From contig NZ_AUIK01000016.1 of assembly GCF_000423665.1 (NCBI RefSeq), forward strand, positions 186,001-250,000: 64,000 nt of DNA, given 5' to 3'. Shown here in pieces: positions 33,319 through 42,514 of the stretch; positions within the stretch are counted from its first letter, which is position 1, and the number at the start of each line of letters is the position of its first letter. This DNA is from Solirubrobacter soli DSM 22325. GTDB taxonomy: Bacteria; Actinomycetota; Thermoleophilia; Solirubrobacterales; Solirubrobacteraceae. Below the pieces are notes generated by a model. It saw nothing but the letters and a program-made list of their open reading frames with translations. It searched no databases and was not told the DNA's origin. A program made the translations under genes and the position numbers.

Positions 33319-33387
33319 TTGGACGACCTTTCGATCAAGTTCCCCGATGCCGCGGCAGGCCAGGCATGAGCGCCGAAACAGAGCGTC

Positions 33388-34032
33388 ATGCCTCGTCTCC
33401 TGCTCGCGGTGTTGATCGCGATGCTCGTCGTTCCCGGCGCCGCCCAAGCCGCCTTCACCGATCCCTTCGACACGCTTGACGCGCAACGGTGGGCGGTCGG
33501 CGAGCACCAGCTCGGCCGGAGCACGCTGACCGCGGCGAACGTGACGGTGGCGAACGGCGCGCTCGGGCTCGCGCTCCCGGGTGGGACGACCGACGGCGGC
33601 GAGATCCGCAGCACCGCGACCTTCGCCTCCGGCACGGCCACCGCCCGGCTGCAGGCGCCGAACGCCCCGAGCTCGATCACCGGCTTCTTCCTCTACGCGC
33701 CGCCCGACTATGCGTCGGAGATCGACATCGAGCTCTACAACGACCCGCGCGGCCTCGTCATGTTCACCACCTACGCCGGCGGCCGCCAGACCCACACCGA
33801 GACCCGCTCACTCGGCTTCGACCCTACGACCGCCCTTCATGACTACGAGATCGCCTGGGGCAAGGGCAAGGTCACGTTCCGCGTCGACGGCGTCGCCCTG
33901 CGCACGTGGTCGACGGGCGTCCCGAAGGCGCCGATGAACCTCTTCGCCAACGCGTGGTTCCCGGCGTGGCTCGACGGGCTCGCCCCAGTCGACAGCCGCA
34001 CCGCGCTCTTCGACGAGATCCGCATGCGCTGA
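33388..34032 (+). CDS. Secreted GH16-family glycosidase-like protein
   Basis: This 214-residue protein has a signal peptide at ~1-21 (PGAAQAA). The concanavalin-like sandwich carries the GH16 catalytic pattern ExDxE in SEIDIELYND (~111-120), with the DALR.. region WSTGVPKAPMNLFANAWFPAWLDG near the C-terminus, as in GH16 lichenases and related enzymes. At 214 residues it is close to the minimal domain size. The substrate may be a beta-1,3/1,4-glucan. It is convergent with the next gene, with adjacent stop codons. Confidence 0.85.
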   Translation: MPRLLLAVLIAMLVVPGAAQAAFTDPFDTLDAQRWAVGEHQLGRSTLTAANVTVANGALGLALPGGTTDGGEIRSTATFASGTATARLQAPNAPSSITGFFLYAPPDYASEIDIELYNDPRGLVMFTTYAGGRQTHTETRSLGFDPTTALHDYEIAWGKGKVTFRVDGVALRTWSTGVPKAPMNLFANAWFPAWLDGLAPVDSRTALFDEIRMR

Positions 34033-34500
34033 TCAGCAGACGACGATCAGGTGGAAGGACGGGCGCAGCGGCGTGAAGAACGACCCCTTCTCGTCGCGCA
34101 CGAAGACCGTGACGATCCGCGGATTGCTCGCGCGGCTCTGGACGTCCAGGAACACCGGTGACAGGTTGCCGGCGCGCCGGGTCTGGCCGGGCGTTGCGCT
34201 GTAGACGCATTGCGACACGTCCTGCTGGAAGCCGACGTCGTAGATCACGCCGCCGCCGACCTGATCGATCTTGCGCGTCAGCGACTGGTCGACGCCGACC
34301 GACTGCGCGCTGGAGACGGTGCCGTCGGGGTCGACAGCGGCGGTGAAGATCGGGTTGCTCAGCTTCCGGTTGGTGACCACCCGGTCGGCGAGTTGGCTGG
34401 AGCTGCGGATCAGGATGCCCTGGGCGACGGCGGTGCCGCCGGTCGCGACGATCAGGGCCAGGACCGCGACTATCAGTGCGGCGGAGGGACGTCGATTCAT
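34033..34500 (-). CDS. Secreted protein of unknown function
   Basis: This 155-residue protein has an N-terminal hydrophobic stretch (ALIVAVLALIVATGGTAVAQ) that serves as a signal peptide or anchor. The mature part (RSSSQLADRVVTNRKLSNP...AAVDPDGTVSSAQSVGVDQSLTR) resembles the many Solirubrobacterales exported proteins with a similar leader and a beta-rich body. Two Cys residues (DVSQCVYSA and the terminal VVC) may pair. Function unknown. The ATG at 34500 was chosen because the signal peptide starts there. Confidence 0.6.
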   Translation of the reverse strand: MNRRPSAALIVAVLALIVATGGTAVAQGILIRSSSQLADRVVTNRKLSNPIFTAAVDPDGTVSSAQSVGVDQSLTRKIDQVGGGVIYDVGFQQDVSQCVYSATPGQTRRAGNLSPVFLDVQSRASNPRIVTVFVRDEKGSFFTPLRPSFHLIVVC

Positions 34501-34556
34501 GGCAGATACCACGCTGCCGCCGACGTCCCGATTCCCGCGGTACCCCCCGCCGCTCC

Positions 34557-35252
34557 CTACACCGTGGGCGCGGTGACGTTCAGGAAGAGCCCGTCGACCG
34601 CGTGCTCGTGGCCGGCGGGCACCTGCACCCACGAGCCCGCGGGGGCGAAGACCTCCTCCGCGCCGTGGGTGAGGACGAGGTCGCCCTCGAGCGCGAAGTA
34701 GCTCGCGAGGCCGTGGACGCGGCGCGGCTCGGTCGCGCCGCGCTCGCGGGTGACGCGCAGCACGGCGAGGTCGGCCAGCAGCGTCACGCCCTCGGCGATC
34801 TCCTCACCGGTCGCGACGTGGGCCTCGTCGATCGAGCGGCCGCCGTCGGCGGGCGGGTCGTGCTGGTCGTAGGCGAGCGGATCGCCGTCGCGGATCGAGC
34901 GCATGTAGTCCGCGAAGCGGCTGCCCGGCGCGTGGAAGTTCAGGTAGCGCATGTCGGTGTCACTCGCGTTGCGGAAGCCGTGCACGACGTCCGGCGGCAC
35001 CCACGCGAGCGAGCCGGAGGTCACCGGCACCTGGCGGTCCTCGGCGCCGAGGCGCACCGTCAGCTCGCCCTCCAACACGTAGAAGAAGTCCGTGTGATGG
35101 TGGTGCACGTGCAGGTCCGCGCCCTCCATCCCCGGACCGAAACGCGACAACGTCGCGTGTACCGGATCGCGGTCGGACAGGATCTCCACCCGCCGCCCCG
35201 GTTTGTCGCCGACGACCTCGCCCCCGCCGGGCGGAATCACAGTCAGGCCCAT
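34557..35252 (-). CDS. Two-domain cupin protein
   Basis: This 231-residue protein is a bicupin. The first cupin (~30-115) has the metal-binding set HVHHHHTDFFYVLEGELTVRLG and GSLAWVPPDVVHGFRN. The second (~150-230) has the same shape but few His ligands (LASYFALEGDLVLTHG, GSWVQVPAGHEHAV). Its ATG lies inside the last 10 bp of the idi gene, so translation is probably coupled. The reaction is unknown. Confidence 0.75.
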   Translation of the reverse strand: MGLTVIPPGGGEVVGDKPGRRVEILSDRDPVHATLSRFGPGMEGADLHVHHHHTDFFYVLEGELTVRLGAEDRQVPVTSGSLAWVPPDVVHGFRNASDTDMRYLNFHAPGSRFADYMRSIRDGDPLAYDQHDPPADGGRSIDEAHVATGEEIAEGVTLLADLAVLRVTRERGATEPRRVHGLASYFALEGDLVLTHGAEEVFAPAGSWVQVPAGHEHAVDGLFLNVTAPTV

Positions 35253-35767
35253 TGGGCGGAGACTACGGGTTCCGCGATCCGCCACGCGGGCGGGAACCAG
35301 GCGGTGAAGTCCTCCGGGCGTTCGTCAAGCCAGCGGGACAGTTCGTCGAGCGCGATAAAGCGCCATTCGACGACCTCGTCCGGGTTCGGGACCGGGTTGT
35401 CGGCGACGGTCGTGACCAGCAGGTGGTCGAGCTCGTTCTCGACAAGATCCTTGATCTCCGCGCGGTAGCGGTAGACGCCCGCGGGCTGCAACTCGCCGCA
35501 GGTCATCCCGAGCTCCTCGAAGAGCCGTCGGCGCGCGGCGTCCGGGACGCTCTCGCCCGGCCGGGGATGGCCGCAGGCGGTGTTGGTCCACAGCCCGCCG
35601 GAGTGATATTTGGACAGTGCGCGGCGCTGGAGCAGCAGCTCGCCGGCCGCGTTGAAGGCGAAGACGGAGAACGCGCGATGCAGCGTTCCCGCACGGTGGA
35701 CGGCCAGCTTCTCGCCCTCGCCCAGGGCGGCGTCCGCCTCGTCGATGAGCACCACGTTCTCGATCAC
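35243..35767 (-). CDS. idi: Isopentenyl-diphosphate delta-isomerase, type 1
   Basis: This 174-residue Nudix-fold enzyme interconverts IPP and DMAPP for isoprenoid synthesis. The conserved substrate and metal motifs are HRAFSVFAFN, WTNTACGHPRPGES (catalytic Cys in TACGHP), the Nudix-like REL segment RRRLFEELGM, and the glutamates in ENELDHLL and PDEVVEWRF. The length is normal for type 1 IDI. The start ATG at 35767 leaves a 95-bp divergent region with a clear inverted repeat in front of an LVIVD-repeat gene. The downstream cupin gene overlaps by 10 bp. Confidence 0.92.
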   Translation of the reverse strand: MIENVVLIDEADAALGEGEKLAVHRAGTLHRAFSVFAFNAAGELLLQRRALSKYHSGGLWTNTACGHPRPGESVPDAARRRLFEELGMTCGELQPAGVYRYRAEIKDLVENELDHLLVTTVADNPVPNPDEVVEWRFIALDELSRWLDERPEDFTAWFPPAWRIAEPVVSAQWA

Positions 35768-35796
35768 GGCGAGAGACGCTATCCATTCCGGATTCT

Positions 35797-35821
35797 CATA
35801 CGACGCTCATTTTGTCGTATG
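35797..35821. promoter_or_regulatory. Inverted repeat between idi and the LVIVD-repeat gene
   Basis: CATACGAC (35797-35804) and GTCGTATG (35814-35821) are perfect 8-bp arms with a 9-nt AT-rich spacer. The site is in the divergent promoter region, 42 bp before the LVIVD-gene start and 30 bp from the idi start, so it could serve as an operator for either gene. Confidence 0.5.
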
Positions 35822-35862
35822 GTCCCGCCTCTACACCGTTTTCCGACCTGAGGGGGAAGGAA

Positions 35863-37437
35863 GTGAGGGGAACGCGAGCCTTGGTACTCGGGGCGCTGTT
35901 CGCTGTGGCGCTGCCGGCGGGGGCACAGGCGGCCGACCCGCCGCCCGGCGCGGCGATCTCGTCGAATCTGGAGTACGTGGCGCGGATCGCCGAGGCGAAC
36001 GGGATCACCGAGGGCAAGTTCGACGAGGTGCGCGGGAAGGACGTCCTGGTCATCACCGGGCGTTTCGGCTTCAAGACGTACGACGTGGAGGACCCGGCGA
36101 AGCCGAAGCTCCTCGACGAGTTCATCCCGGCCGACCTGGCCGCGGGTGGCTACTGGCAGAACGAGGACATGGAGCTCGACACCAAGCGCAAGCTGATCAT
36201 CGGCGCGCTCGATCCTCGCCACACCGACAACCCGGTGGGCGCGTGCCCGGCGGGCGGGAGCACGGCGAACCCGAACTGCCGCAGCGGGTTCTACGTCATC
36301 TCCTACGCGAACCCGTCGGACATGAAGCAGATCGGGAACTTCGTCCCGCTGCCGTCCGGGCACACGTCGAGCTGCATCCAGGACTGCAAGTACATCTGGA
36401 CCGGCGGCCCGGCCCGGCGCAGCGACATGCTCAACCTCGGGCCGATCCTGAGCCCGACGGCGCCCGCGCCGTACACGTTCAACCGCCTCGTGGGTGACGG
36501 GCGGCCGATCTGGGTCACCGACCTCACGAACCCGGCCAAGCCCGAGGTGTCCGACCAGCCGGTCGACATCTGGCGCAACGACGGCTACACGGACTACTCG
36601 CACGACGTCGACGAGGACGACGAGGGCATCGCGTGGGTGAGCGGGCGCGGCGGCGTGCGTGGTTACGCCACGTCGGGCTGGCATCGCGACCCGTACACGA
36701 ACCGTGACCGCAAGGCCACGCCGTTCGAGCCGGTCCTGGTCGCCGGCGGCGGCGTCGCCGGCACCGCGCAGCCGGTGATGCTGATGCACAACTCCGGTCG
36801 TCCCACCGACGGCTCGGTGCGCGCCTCCGGCATCAAGAAGGGCAACGTGCTCGTGGGCACCGAGGAGGAGTTCACGCGCCCGTGCGAGGCCTCCGGCAAG
36901 ATCGTGTTCTCGGACCTGACGGACTCGTGGGGCGGCGAGCCGGCATCGCAGTCGACGCTGGCCGCGCCATACCGGATGAAGGCGCTCGACACCTTCCATC
37001 CGTTCATCGACACGCCCGAGACCGCCAACCCGGCCGCGGGCTGCTCGGCCCACTACTTCGAGATCGAAGGGCCGATGCTGGGCGCCGGCTGGTACGGCCA
37101 GGGTCTGCGCCTCGTCGACATCTCCAACGCGCGTGACGTGCGCCAGGTCGGCTACTACCGCGTCACCGGGACCTCGACCGACAACCCGTCCTCGAACTCC
37201 TGGGACATGGCGTTCCGGACCGACAAGCGCAAGGGCGATCTCGTCTACCTGTTCGACATGAGCCGCGGCGTCGAGGTGCTGCGGATCAAGAAGGGCGCGT
37301 ACCACTCGAAGGCCATGAAGGCCGTGACCGCGCCGAGCGTGAAGCAGGACAAGTTCGCCGCGCAGCCGGTGGGCGCGCTGGATGCGTCGCTGACCGCCAA
37401 CGGCGACACGGCGTTCATCTGCCCGCTCTTCCTGTGA
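35863..37437 (+). CDS. Secreted LVIVD-repeat (beta-propeller-like) protein
   Basis: This 524-residue protein starts at GTG 35863, directly after AGGGGGAAGGAA. A signal peptide ends near GAQAAD (~20). Repeats of the type FKTYDVEDPAKPKLLDEF, WVTDLTNPAKPEVSD and LRLVDISNARDVRQVG are LVIVD-type blades forming a propeller. Four paired-Cys candidates occur (CPAGGSTANPNC, CIQDCK). No enzymatic motif was found. The neighbouring inverted repeat may regulate it. Confidence 0.75.
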   Translation: MRGTRALVLGALFAVALPAGAQAADPPPGAAISSNLEYVARIAEANGITEGKFDEVRGKDVLVITGRFGFKTYDVEDPAKPKLLDEFIPADLAAGGYWQNEDMELDTKRKLIIGALDPRHTDNPVGACPAGGSTANPNCRSGFYVISYANPSDMKQIGNFVPLPSGHTSSCIQDCKYIWTGGPARRSDMLNLGPILSPTAPAPYTFNRLVGDGRPIWVTDLTNPAKPEVSDQPVDIWRNDGYTDYSHDVDEDDEGIAWVSGRGGVRGYATSGWHRDPYTNRDRKATPFEPVLVAGGGVAGTAQPVMLMHNSGRPTDGSVRASGIKKGNVLVGTEEEFTRPCEASGKIVFSDLTDSWGGEPASQSTLAAPYRMKALDTFHPFIDTPETANPAAGCSAHYFEIEGPMLGAGWYGQGLRLVDISNARDVRQVGYYRVTGTSTDNPSSNSWDMAFRTDKRKGDLVYLFDMSRGVEVLRIKKGAYHSKAMKAVTAPSVKQDKFAAQPVGALDASLTANGDTAFICPLFL

Positions 37438-37451
37438 AATAACGGCAAGCA

Positions 37452-37524
37452 GGGGGGCTGCCGCCCCCCCGCACCCCCCCGCAGCGGGACCCTCGTCGGC
37501 GCGTCGCGCGGGCGCGGGTCCCGC
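37452..37524 (+). terminator. Two GC-rich hairpins after the LVIVD gene
   Basis: GGGGGG (37452-37457) can pair with CCCCCC (37464-37469), and GCGGGACCC (37484-37492) with GGGTCCCGC (37516-37524). They lie 15-90 bp after the stop of the LVIVD gene and before the HD gene at 37550, and probably end the first transcript. Confidence 0.5.
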
Positions 37525-37549
37525 CTGAGGTGGCACACTGCGGAGCGCG

Positions 37550-38386
37550 ATGCCCCAGCCCTCCGAGGAGACCGCTCCCGTCGGTCCGCGCCCGCCGCGC
37601 GAGTCGGTCGCGGCGATGCGCATCCACGCGCCGACCGAGCGCAACCCGAAGCTCGGCCGCTTCCTCGAGGCGGCCAACGCCAACGACAAGCTCAAGGCGC
37701 GCTGGCTCGGCCAGCAGGTGACCGCCGACCGGCTGGAGATGTCCGACCACTCCTGGGTCCACCTCCAGATCGTGCTCAACCGCGCGCTGCACCTCTTCCG
37801 CATCCTGCACCGGTCCGGGCTGAAGGCCTCGATCGAGACCGACTACGCGATGTCACACAAGGACGCGGAGGTGGTGATCGCCGGCGGCTGCCTGCTGCAC
37901 GACCTCGGCATGTCGATCCACCGCAACGGCCACGAGGAGTTCAGCCTCTTCCTCGCCGCCGACCTGCTCGACGTCCTGCTCGAGGACGTCTACGACGACC
38001 CCGAGCGGACCGTGGTCGCGTCGGAGATCCTGCACTCGATCATCGGCCACCGCAAGGACGGGCGGCCGCTGACCTTCGAGGCCGGCGTCGTCCGCGTCGC
38101 CGACGCGCTCGACATGGAGCACGGCCGCTCGCGCGTGAACGTCGAGACGTCGCTGGCCAACATCCACTCGCTCTCCAGTGCCGCGATCGAAGAGGTGCGG
38201 ATCGTGCCCGGCGAGCAGCGCGCGGTCCGCGTCGAGATCCAGATGAACAACTCGGCCGGCATCTTCCAGGTCGACTCGCTGCTGGCCAACAAGCTGCGCG
38301 GGTCGGGGCTCGAGTCCCACGTCGAGGTCGTCGCCCGGATCGACGCCGAGCACGAGAAGCGCCTGCTGCGCGTCTACCAGATCTAA
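37550..38386 (+). CDS. HD domain metal-dependent phosphohydrolase
   Basis: This is a 278-residue protein. The HD-type metal ligands are SDHSWVH (~66-72), the HD pair in [12 protein letters not shown] (~117-120) and [13 protein letters not shown] (~182-194). The C-terminal part (~195-278; [17 protein letters not shown]) is a small beta domain. It belongs to a group of HD proteins of unknown substrate, perhaps nucleotides. It probably forms a transcript with SelO (10-bp gap). Confidence 0.8.
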   Translation: MPQPSEETAPVGPRPPRESVAAMRIHAPTERNPKLGRFLEAANANDKLKARWLGQQVTADRLEMSDHSWVHLQIVLNRALHLFRILHRSGLKASIETDYAMSHKDAEVVIAGGCLLHDLGMSIHRNGHEEFSLFLAADLLDVLLEDVYDDPERTVVASEILHSIIGHRKDGRPLTFEAGVVRVADALDMEHGRSRVNVETSLANIHSLSSAAIEEVRIVPGEQRAVRVEIQMNNSAGIFQVDSLLANKLRGSGLESHVEVVARIDAEHEKRLLRVYQI

Positions 38387-38396
38387 CCTGGACGGT

Positions 38397-39770
38397 ATGA
38401 CCGTCGCCGTCGCCTTCGAGAACACCTTCGAGCGCGAGCTCGAGGGCCTGTACGAGCCCTGGAGCGCGACGCCCGCCCCGGCGCCGCGGCTGCTCGTGGT
38501 CAACGAGGACCTGGCGCGCGAGCTCGGGATCGACCCGGCCGCGCTGACCCCCGACGCGCTGACCGGCGACGGCGTCGCGATGGCCTACTCGGGGCATCAG
38601 TTCGGCGGCTTCTCACCGCGGCTGGGCGACGGGCGGGCGCTGCTGCTGGGCGAGATCGTCGACGTGCACGGCCGCCGCCGCGACCTCCATCTGAAGGGCT
38701 CGGGCCGGACGCCGTTCGCCCGCGGCGGCGACGGCAAGGCCGTGGTCGGGCCGATGCTGCGCGAGTACGTGGTCGGCGAGGCGATGCATGCGCTCGGCAT
38801 CCCGACCACGCGCGCGCTCGCCGTGTTCGCGACCGGCGAGCAGGTCGCGCGCGACACGCTCCTGCCCGGCGCGGTGCTCGCGCGGGTCGCCGCCAGCCAC
38901 ATCCGCGTCGGGACGTTCCAGTACGTGACCTTGCGGCGCGACCCGGAGCTCCTGCGGCGCCTGGCCGACTACACGATCGCCCGCCACTACCCGGGCGCCA
39001 CGTACCTCGAGTTCTACGAGCAGGTCGTCGGCGCCCAGGCCGCGCTGATCGCGCAGTGGATGCTCGTCGGCTTCATCCACGGCGTCATGAACACGGACAA
39101 CATGGCGATCTCGGGCGAGACGATCGACTACGGCCCGTGCGCGTTCATGGACGCGTTCGACCCGGACACGGTCTTCAGCTCGATCGACCACGGCGGCCGC
39201 TACGCCTATGGCAACCAGCCGCACATCGCGCAGTGGAACCTCGCGCGGCTGGCCGAGACGCTGCTGCCGCTGCTCGACGCCGATCAGGCGGTGGCCGTCG
39301 AGCGTGCCACCGACGTCCTGAACACCTTCCCGGATGCGTATCGCGACGCCTACGCGCGCGGCATGCGCGCCAAGCTCGGCGTCGAGGCCGACCTCGGCGG
39401 CGAGTTGATCGAGCTGCTCGGCGGCGTCGACTACACGACGTTCTTCCGCGCGCTCGCGACCTCGCTGCGCCGTGACGGGGACCCCGCGCGGGCGCTGTTC
39501 GACGACCCGTCGGCCTACGACGCGTGGCGGGAACGCTGGCTCGCCGCGCAGCCCGACGCCGACGCGATGGACCGCGTGAACCCCGTCTACATCCCGCGCA
39601 ATCACCTCGTCGAGGAGGCGCTGACGGCGGCCACGAACGACGATCTCGCGCCGTTGCACCGCCTGATGGAGGTGCTCACGAGCCCGTACGACGAACGCGC
39701 GGGCTTCGAGCGCTACGCCGAACCGGCGCCCTCCACGTTCGGTCCCTTCCAGACCTTCTGCGGCACCTGA
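38397..39770 (+). CDS. selO: SelO (YdiU) protein adenylyltransferase
   Basis: This 457-residue pseudokinase-fold protein transfers AMP to proteins in known members. Conserved blocks are [66 protein letters not shown] and the C-terminal FQTFCGT, where Cys replaces the selenocysteine of eukaryotic SELENOO. The segment [25 protein letters not shown] is also typical. The length is within the usual range. It is known from the family to function in redox stress; regulation is not visible here. Confidence 0.93.
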   Translation: MTVAVAFENTFERELEGLYEPWSATPAPAPRLLVVNEDLARELGIDPAALTPDALTGDGVAMAYSGHQFGGFSPRLGDGRALLLGEIVDVHGRRRDLHLKGSGRTPFARGGDGKAVVGPMLREYVVGEAMHALGIPTTRALAVFATGEQVARDTLLPGAVLARVAASHIRVGTFQYVTLRRDPELLRRLADYTIARHYPGATYLEFYEQVVGAQAALIAQWMLVGFIHGVMNTDNMAISGETIDYGPCAFMDAFDPDTVFSSIDHGGRYAYGNQPHIAQWNLARLAETLLPLLDADQAVAVERATDVLNTFPDAYRDAYARGMRAKLGVEADLGGELIELLGGVDYTTFFRALATSLRRDGDPARALFDDPSAYDAWRERWLAAQPDADAMDRVNPVYIPRNHLVEEALTAATNDDLAPLHRLMEVLTSPYDERAGFERYAEPAPSTFGPFQTFCGT

Positions 39771-39797
39771 CGAGCGCTCGCTAGCCTGAGAGGCACC

Positions 39798-41420
39798 GTG
39801 TCCACGATCACCGGAAACGCGGTCGTGGAGAGCGGGCGGGTCCTCGAAGAGGCGGCGCGCCGGCGGACCTTCGCGATCATCTCGCACCCCGACGCCGGCA
39901 AGACGACGCTCACCGAGAAGCTGCTGCTGTACGCCGGTGCGGTGGCGGAGGCCGGGTCGGTCACGGCGCGCAAGGGGCGGCGCGCGTCGACGTCTGACTG
40001 GATGGAGCTCGAGCAGCGTCGCGGGATCTCCGTGAGCTCGACCGTGCTGCGCTTCGAGCACGGCGGGGTCGTCTTCAACCTGCTCGACACCCCGGGCCAC
40101 AAGGACTTCTCCGAGGACACGCTGCGGGTGCTGGCCGCCGTCGACGCGGCCGTGATCCTGATCGACGCCGCGCGCGGCGTCGAGCCGCAGACCGAGCAGC
40201 TCTTCCGGGTCGCGCGGGCGCGCGGCATCCCGCTGATCGCGTTCGTGAACAAGTACGACCGGCCCGGCATGGAGCCGCTGGAGATGGTCGACCACCTGAC
40301 CGAGCGGCTCGAGTTGCCGCTGACGCCGTTGACGTGGCCGGTCGGCATCCCAGGTTCGTTCCACGGCGTGATCGACCGCCGCGACGAGACGTTCCACCAG
40401 TTCGAGCGGGTGACCGGCGGCAGCGCGATCGCGATCGAGCGCGTCGTCTCCGCCCGCGGCCAGGCTGACGAGGAGGCCGAGGCCGCGTGGACGGTCGCCG
40501 ACGAGGAGCTCGAGCTGGTCTCCGAGGTGGGCGAGAAGTTCGACGCCGAGGCGTTCGGCCGGGGCGAGCTGATCCCGCTGCTGTTCGGCTCCGCCGCGTG
40601 GAACTTCGGTATCGGCCTGCTGCTGGACACGCTGAGCGAGCTCGCCCCGTCGCCGCGTCCGCGCCCGCTGAGCGACGGAACGCTGCGCGCCATCGACGAG
40701 CCGTTCGCCGCGCTCGTCTTCAAGGTGCAGGCCAACATGGACCCGCGCCACCGCGACCGCGTGGCGTTCATGCGGATCTCCTCCGGACGCTTCGAGCGCG
40801 GGATGCGGGTGGACAACGCGCGCACCGGCCGCACGCTCGCGCTGAGCTTCGCGCACGAGGTCTTCGGCGCCGAGCGCTCGTCGCTGGACGAGGCGTTCCC
40901 GGGCGACGTCGTGGGCGTCGTCATCGGCGGCGACGTGCGGGTGGGGGACACGCTGCACGTCGGCCCGCCGGTGCGCTTCCCGTCGATCCCGACGCTCACG
41001 CCCGAGTCCTTCGTGACGATCTCCAACCGCGACGTGAGCCGGTTCAAGCAGTTCCGCCGCGGCCTGGAGCAGCTCGACCAGGAGGGCGTCGTCCACGTGC
41101 TGCGTCGCGAGCACGTCCAGGACCCGGTGCCCGTGCTGGCGGGCGTCGGGCCGATGCAGTTCGAGGTGGCGGTCGAACGGATGCGGACCGAGTTCGGTGC
41201 CGAGGTGTCGACCAAGCCGCTCCCGTGGACGGCCGCCCGCCGCACCGACGCCGAGGGGGCGGCGAAGGTGCTGGCCGACCTCGGCCAGACCGACGTCTAC
41301 GTCCGGGCCGACGGCACGCAGCTCGCGGTCTTCGCCAACCGCTTCGCGCTGGAGCGCTTCGCGCAGGCCAACCCGACCGTGCGCCTGGAGCGCCTGATCG
41401 GCGCCGACGAACCGCTGTAG
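39798..41420 (+). CDS. prfC: Peptide chain release factor 3
   Basis: This 540-residue translational GTPase recycles RF1/RF2 after peptide release. G motifs visible are SHPDAGKTTLTEKLL (G1), DTPGHKDFSEDTLR (G3) and NKYDRP (G4). The first segment (RTFAIISHPDAGKTT) and the switch region (SDWMELEQRRGISVSSTVLRF) are characteristic of RF3 rather than EF-G. Domains 2 and 3 follow (~310-540; RPVQ-like PMQFEVAVERMRTEFGAE). GTG 39798 is the start. RF3 is present only in part of the bacteria and is sporadic in actinobacteria. Confidence 0.95.
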   Translation: MSTITGNAVVESGRVLEEAARRRTFAIISHPDAGKTTLTEKLLLYAGAVAEAGSVTARKGRRASTSDWMELEQRRGISVSSTVLRFEHGGVVFNLLDTPGHKDFSEDTLRVLAAVDAAVILIDAARGVEPQTEQLFRVARARGIPLIAFVNKYDRPGMEPLEMVDHLTERLELPLTPLTWPVGIPGSFHGVIDRRDETFHQFERVTGGSAIAIERVVSARGQADEEAEAAWTVADEELELVSEVGEKFDAEAFGRGELIPLLFGSAAWNFGIGLLLDTLSELAPSPRPRPLSDGTLRAIDEPFAALVFKVQANMDPRHRDRVAFMRISSGRFERGMRVDNARTGRTLALSFAHEVFGAERSSLDEAFPGDVVGVVIGGDVRVGDTLHVGPPVRFPSIPTLTPESFVTISNRDVSRFKQFRRGLEQLDQEGVVHVLRREHVQDPVPVLAGVGPMQFEVAVERMRTEFGAEVSTKPLPWTAARRTDAEGAAKVLADLGQTDVYVRADGTQLAVFANRFALERFAQANPTVRLERLIGADEPL

Positions 41421-41429
41421 AGTCGCGCC

Positions 41430-42514
41430 ATGGAAGTCGGCTCCGGCGCCTGGTGCTGGTTCGCCGATCCGCGGGCGGTGACGGTCGGCGATGTCACGTT
41501 CGTCGGTTGGATCGACGGCGCGGGCGACGTGCGGGTGGCGCGCGTCGACGGCGACCTCGTCACGACCTCGCTGCTGCACCACGGCCTTGGCGTCGACGAT
41601 CACGACAACCCAGCGCTGCTGCTGCGCGCCGACGGGCGCCTCCAGGTCTTCTACTCGGGCCACGGCGGTCCCGAGCTGTACTTCCGCCTCGGTGACGGGG
41701 TGCACTGGGAGGCCGAGCGGCGCCTGGGCACCAACACACCCGGCAACCGCGGCTACACCTACCCGAACCCGGTACAGCAGACGGACGGGCGCATCCACCT
41801 GTTCTGGCGCGGCGGCGACTGGAACCCGGCCTTCTCCACCTCGGCGGACGGGCTCGACTGGTCCCCCGCCGCGACCTTGATCCGCGTGCCGCGACAGCGG
41901 CCGTACGTGAAGGTCGCCGGAGACGGGCGGGACACGATCCACGTCGCGTTCACCGACGGGCATCCGCGCGAGACCCACACGAGCCTGTACTACGCCCGCT
42001 CGACGGGCGGCGCGTGGTATCGCGCCGGCGGCAAGCGCATCCCGGCGCCGCCGTTCACCCCCGCCGACGCGGACCGCATCCACCACGGCGACCGTGCGTG
42101 GGTCCACGACGTCGCCTTCGACGCCGACGGGCACCCACGCGTCGTCTACGCCGTGTTCCGCTCGCCCACCGACCACCGCTACCGCCATGCGCGGTGGACC
42201 GGCAGCGCGTGGGAGGACCGTCAGCTCACACCCGCCGGCGGGTACTTCGACGAGGACGGGGCCGAGCAGCAGTACTCGGGTGGCATCGTCTTCGACCACG
42301 ACGACCCGGACGTCGTCACCTCTCACGACCGATCGGCGCGCAGTGGGAGATCGAGCGCTGGCATGGCCCGGCGTGGACGCACGCTCCGGTCACGTCGAAC
42401 TCGGCCGAGAAGAACGTGCGCCCCGTGGTCGCCCGCGGCGGCGGCCCGCTGTTGTGGATGCGCGGGGCCTACCTCAACTACCGCCGCTACCGGACCGCGA
42501 TCACGCGCTATTGA
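41430..42514 (+). pseudogene. BNR_4-type beta-propeller protein, frameshifted near 42317
   Basis: From ATG 41430 the sequence reads as a ~360-residue protein of the BNR_4 repeat type (GAWCWFADPRAV opening, DHDNPALLLRADGRL, NRGYTYPNPVQQTDG, SADGLDWSPA, DAFVxYAV-like blades). After DDPDVV, frame 1 turns into an unnatural Arg/Ser-rich stretch, while the +2 frame continues sensibly as LSRPIGAQWEIERWHG ... LNYRRYRTAITRY and stops at 42514. A missing base near 42317 (GTCGTC|AC CTC TCA) explains both. It has no signal peptide. Either recent inactivation or a sequencing error; related proteins include polysaccharide lyases and sialidase-like enzymes. It overlaps the convergent tetR by 14 bp. Confidence 0.75.

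Noticed and set aside
38613-42326. Very long minus-strand open frame (over 1200 codons) opposite SelO and RF3
   Set aside because: It lies antisense to two firmly identified genes. Its sequence is an Arg/Val/Asp/His-rich shadow caused by high GC at codon position 3.
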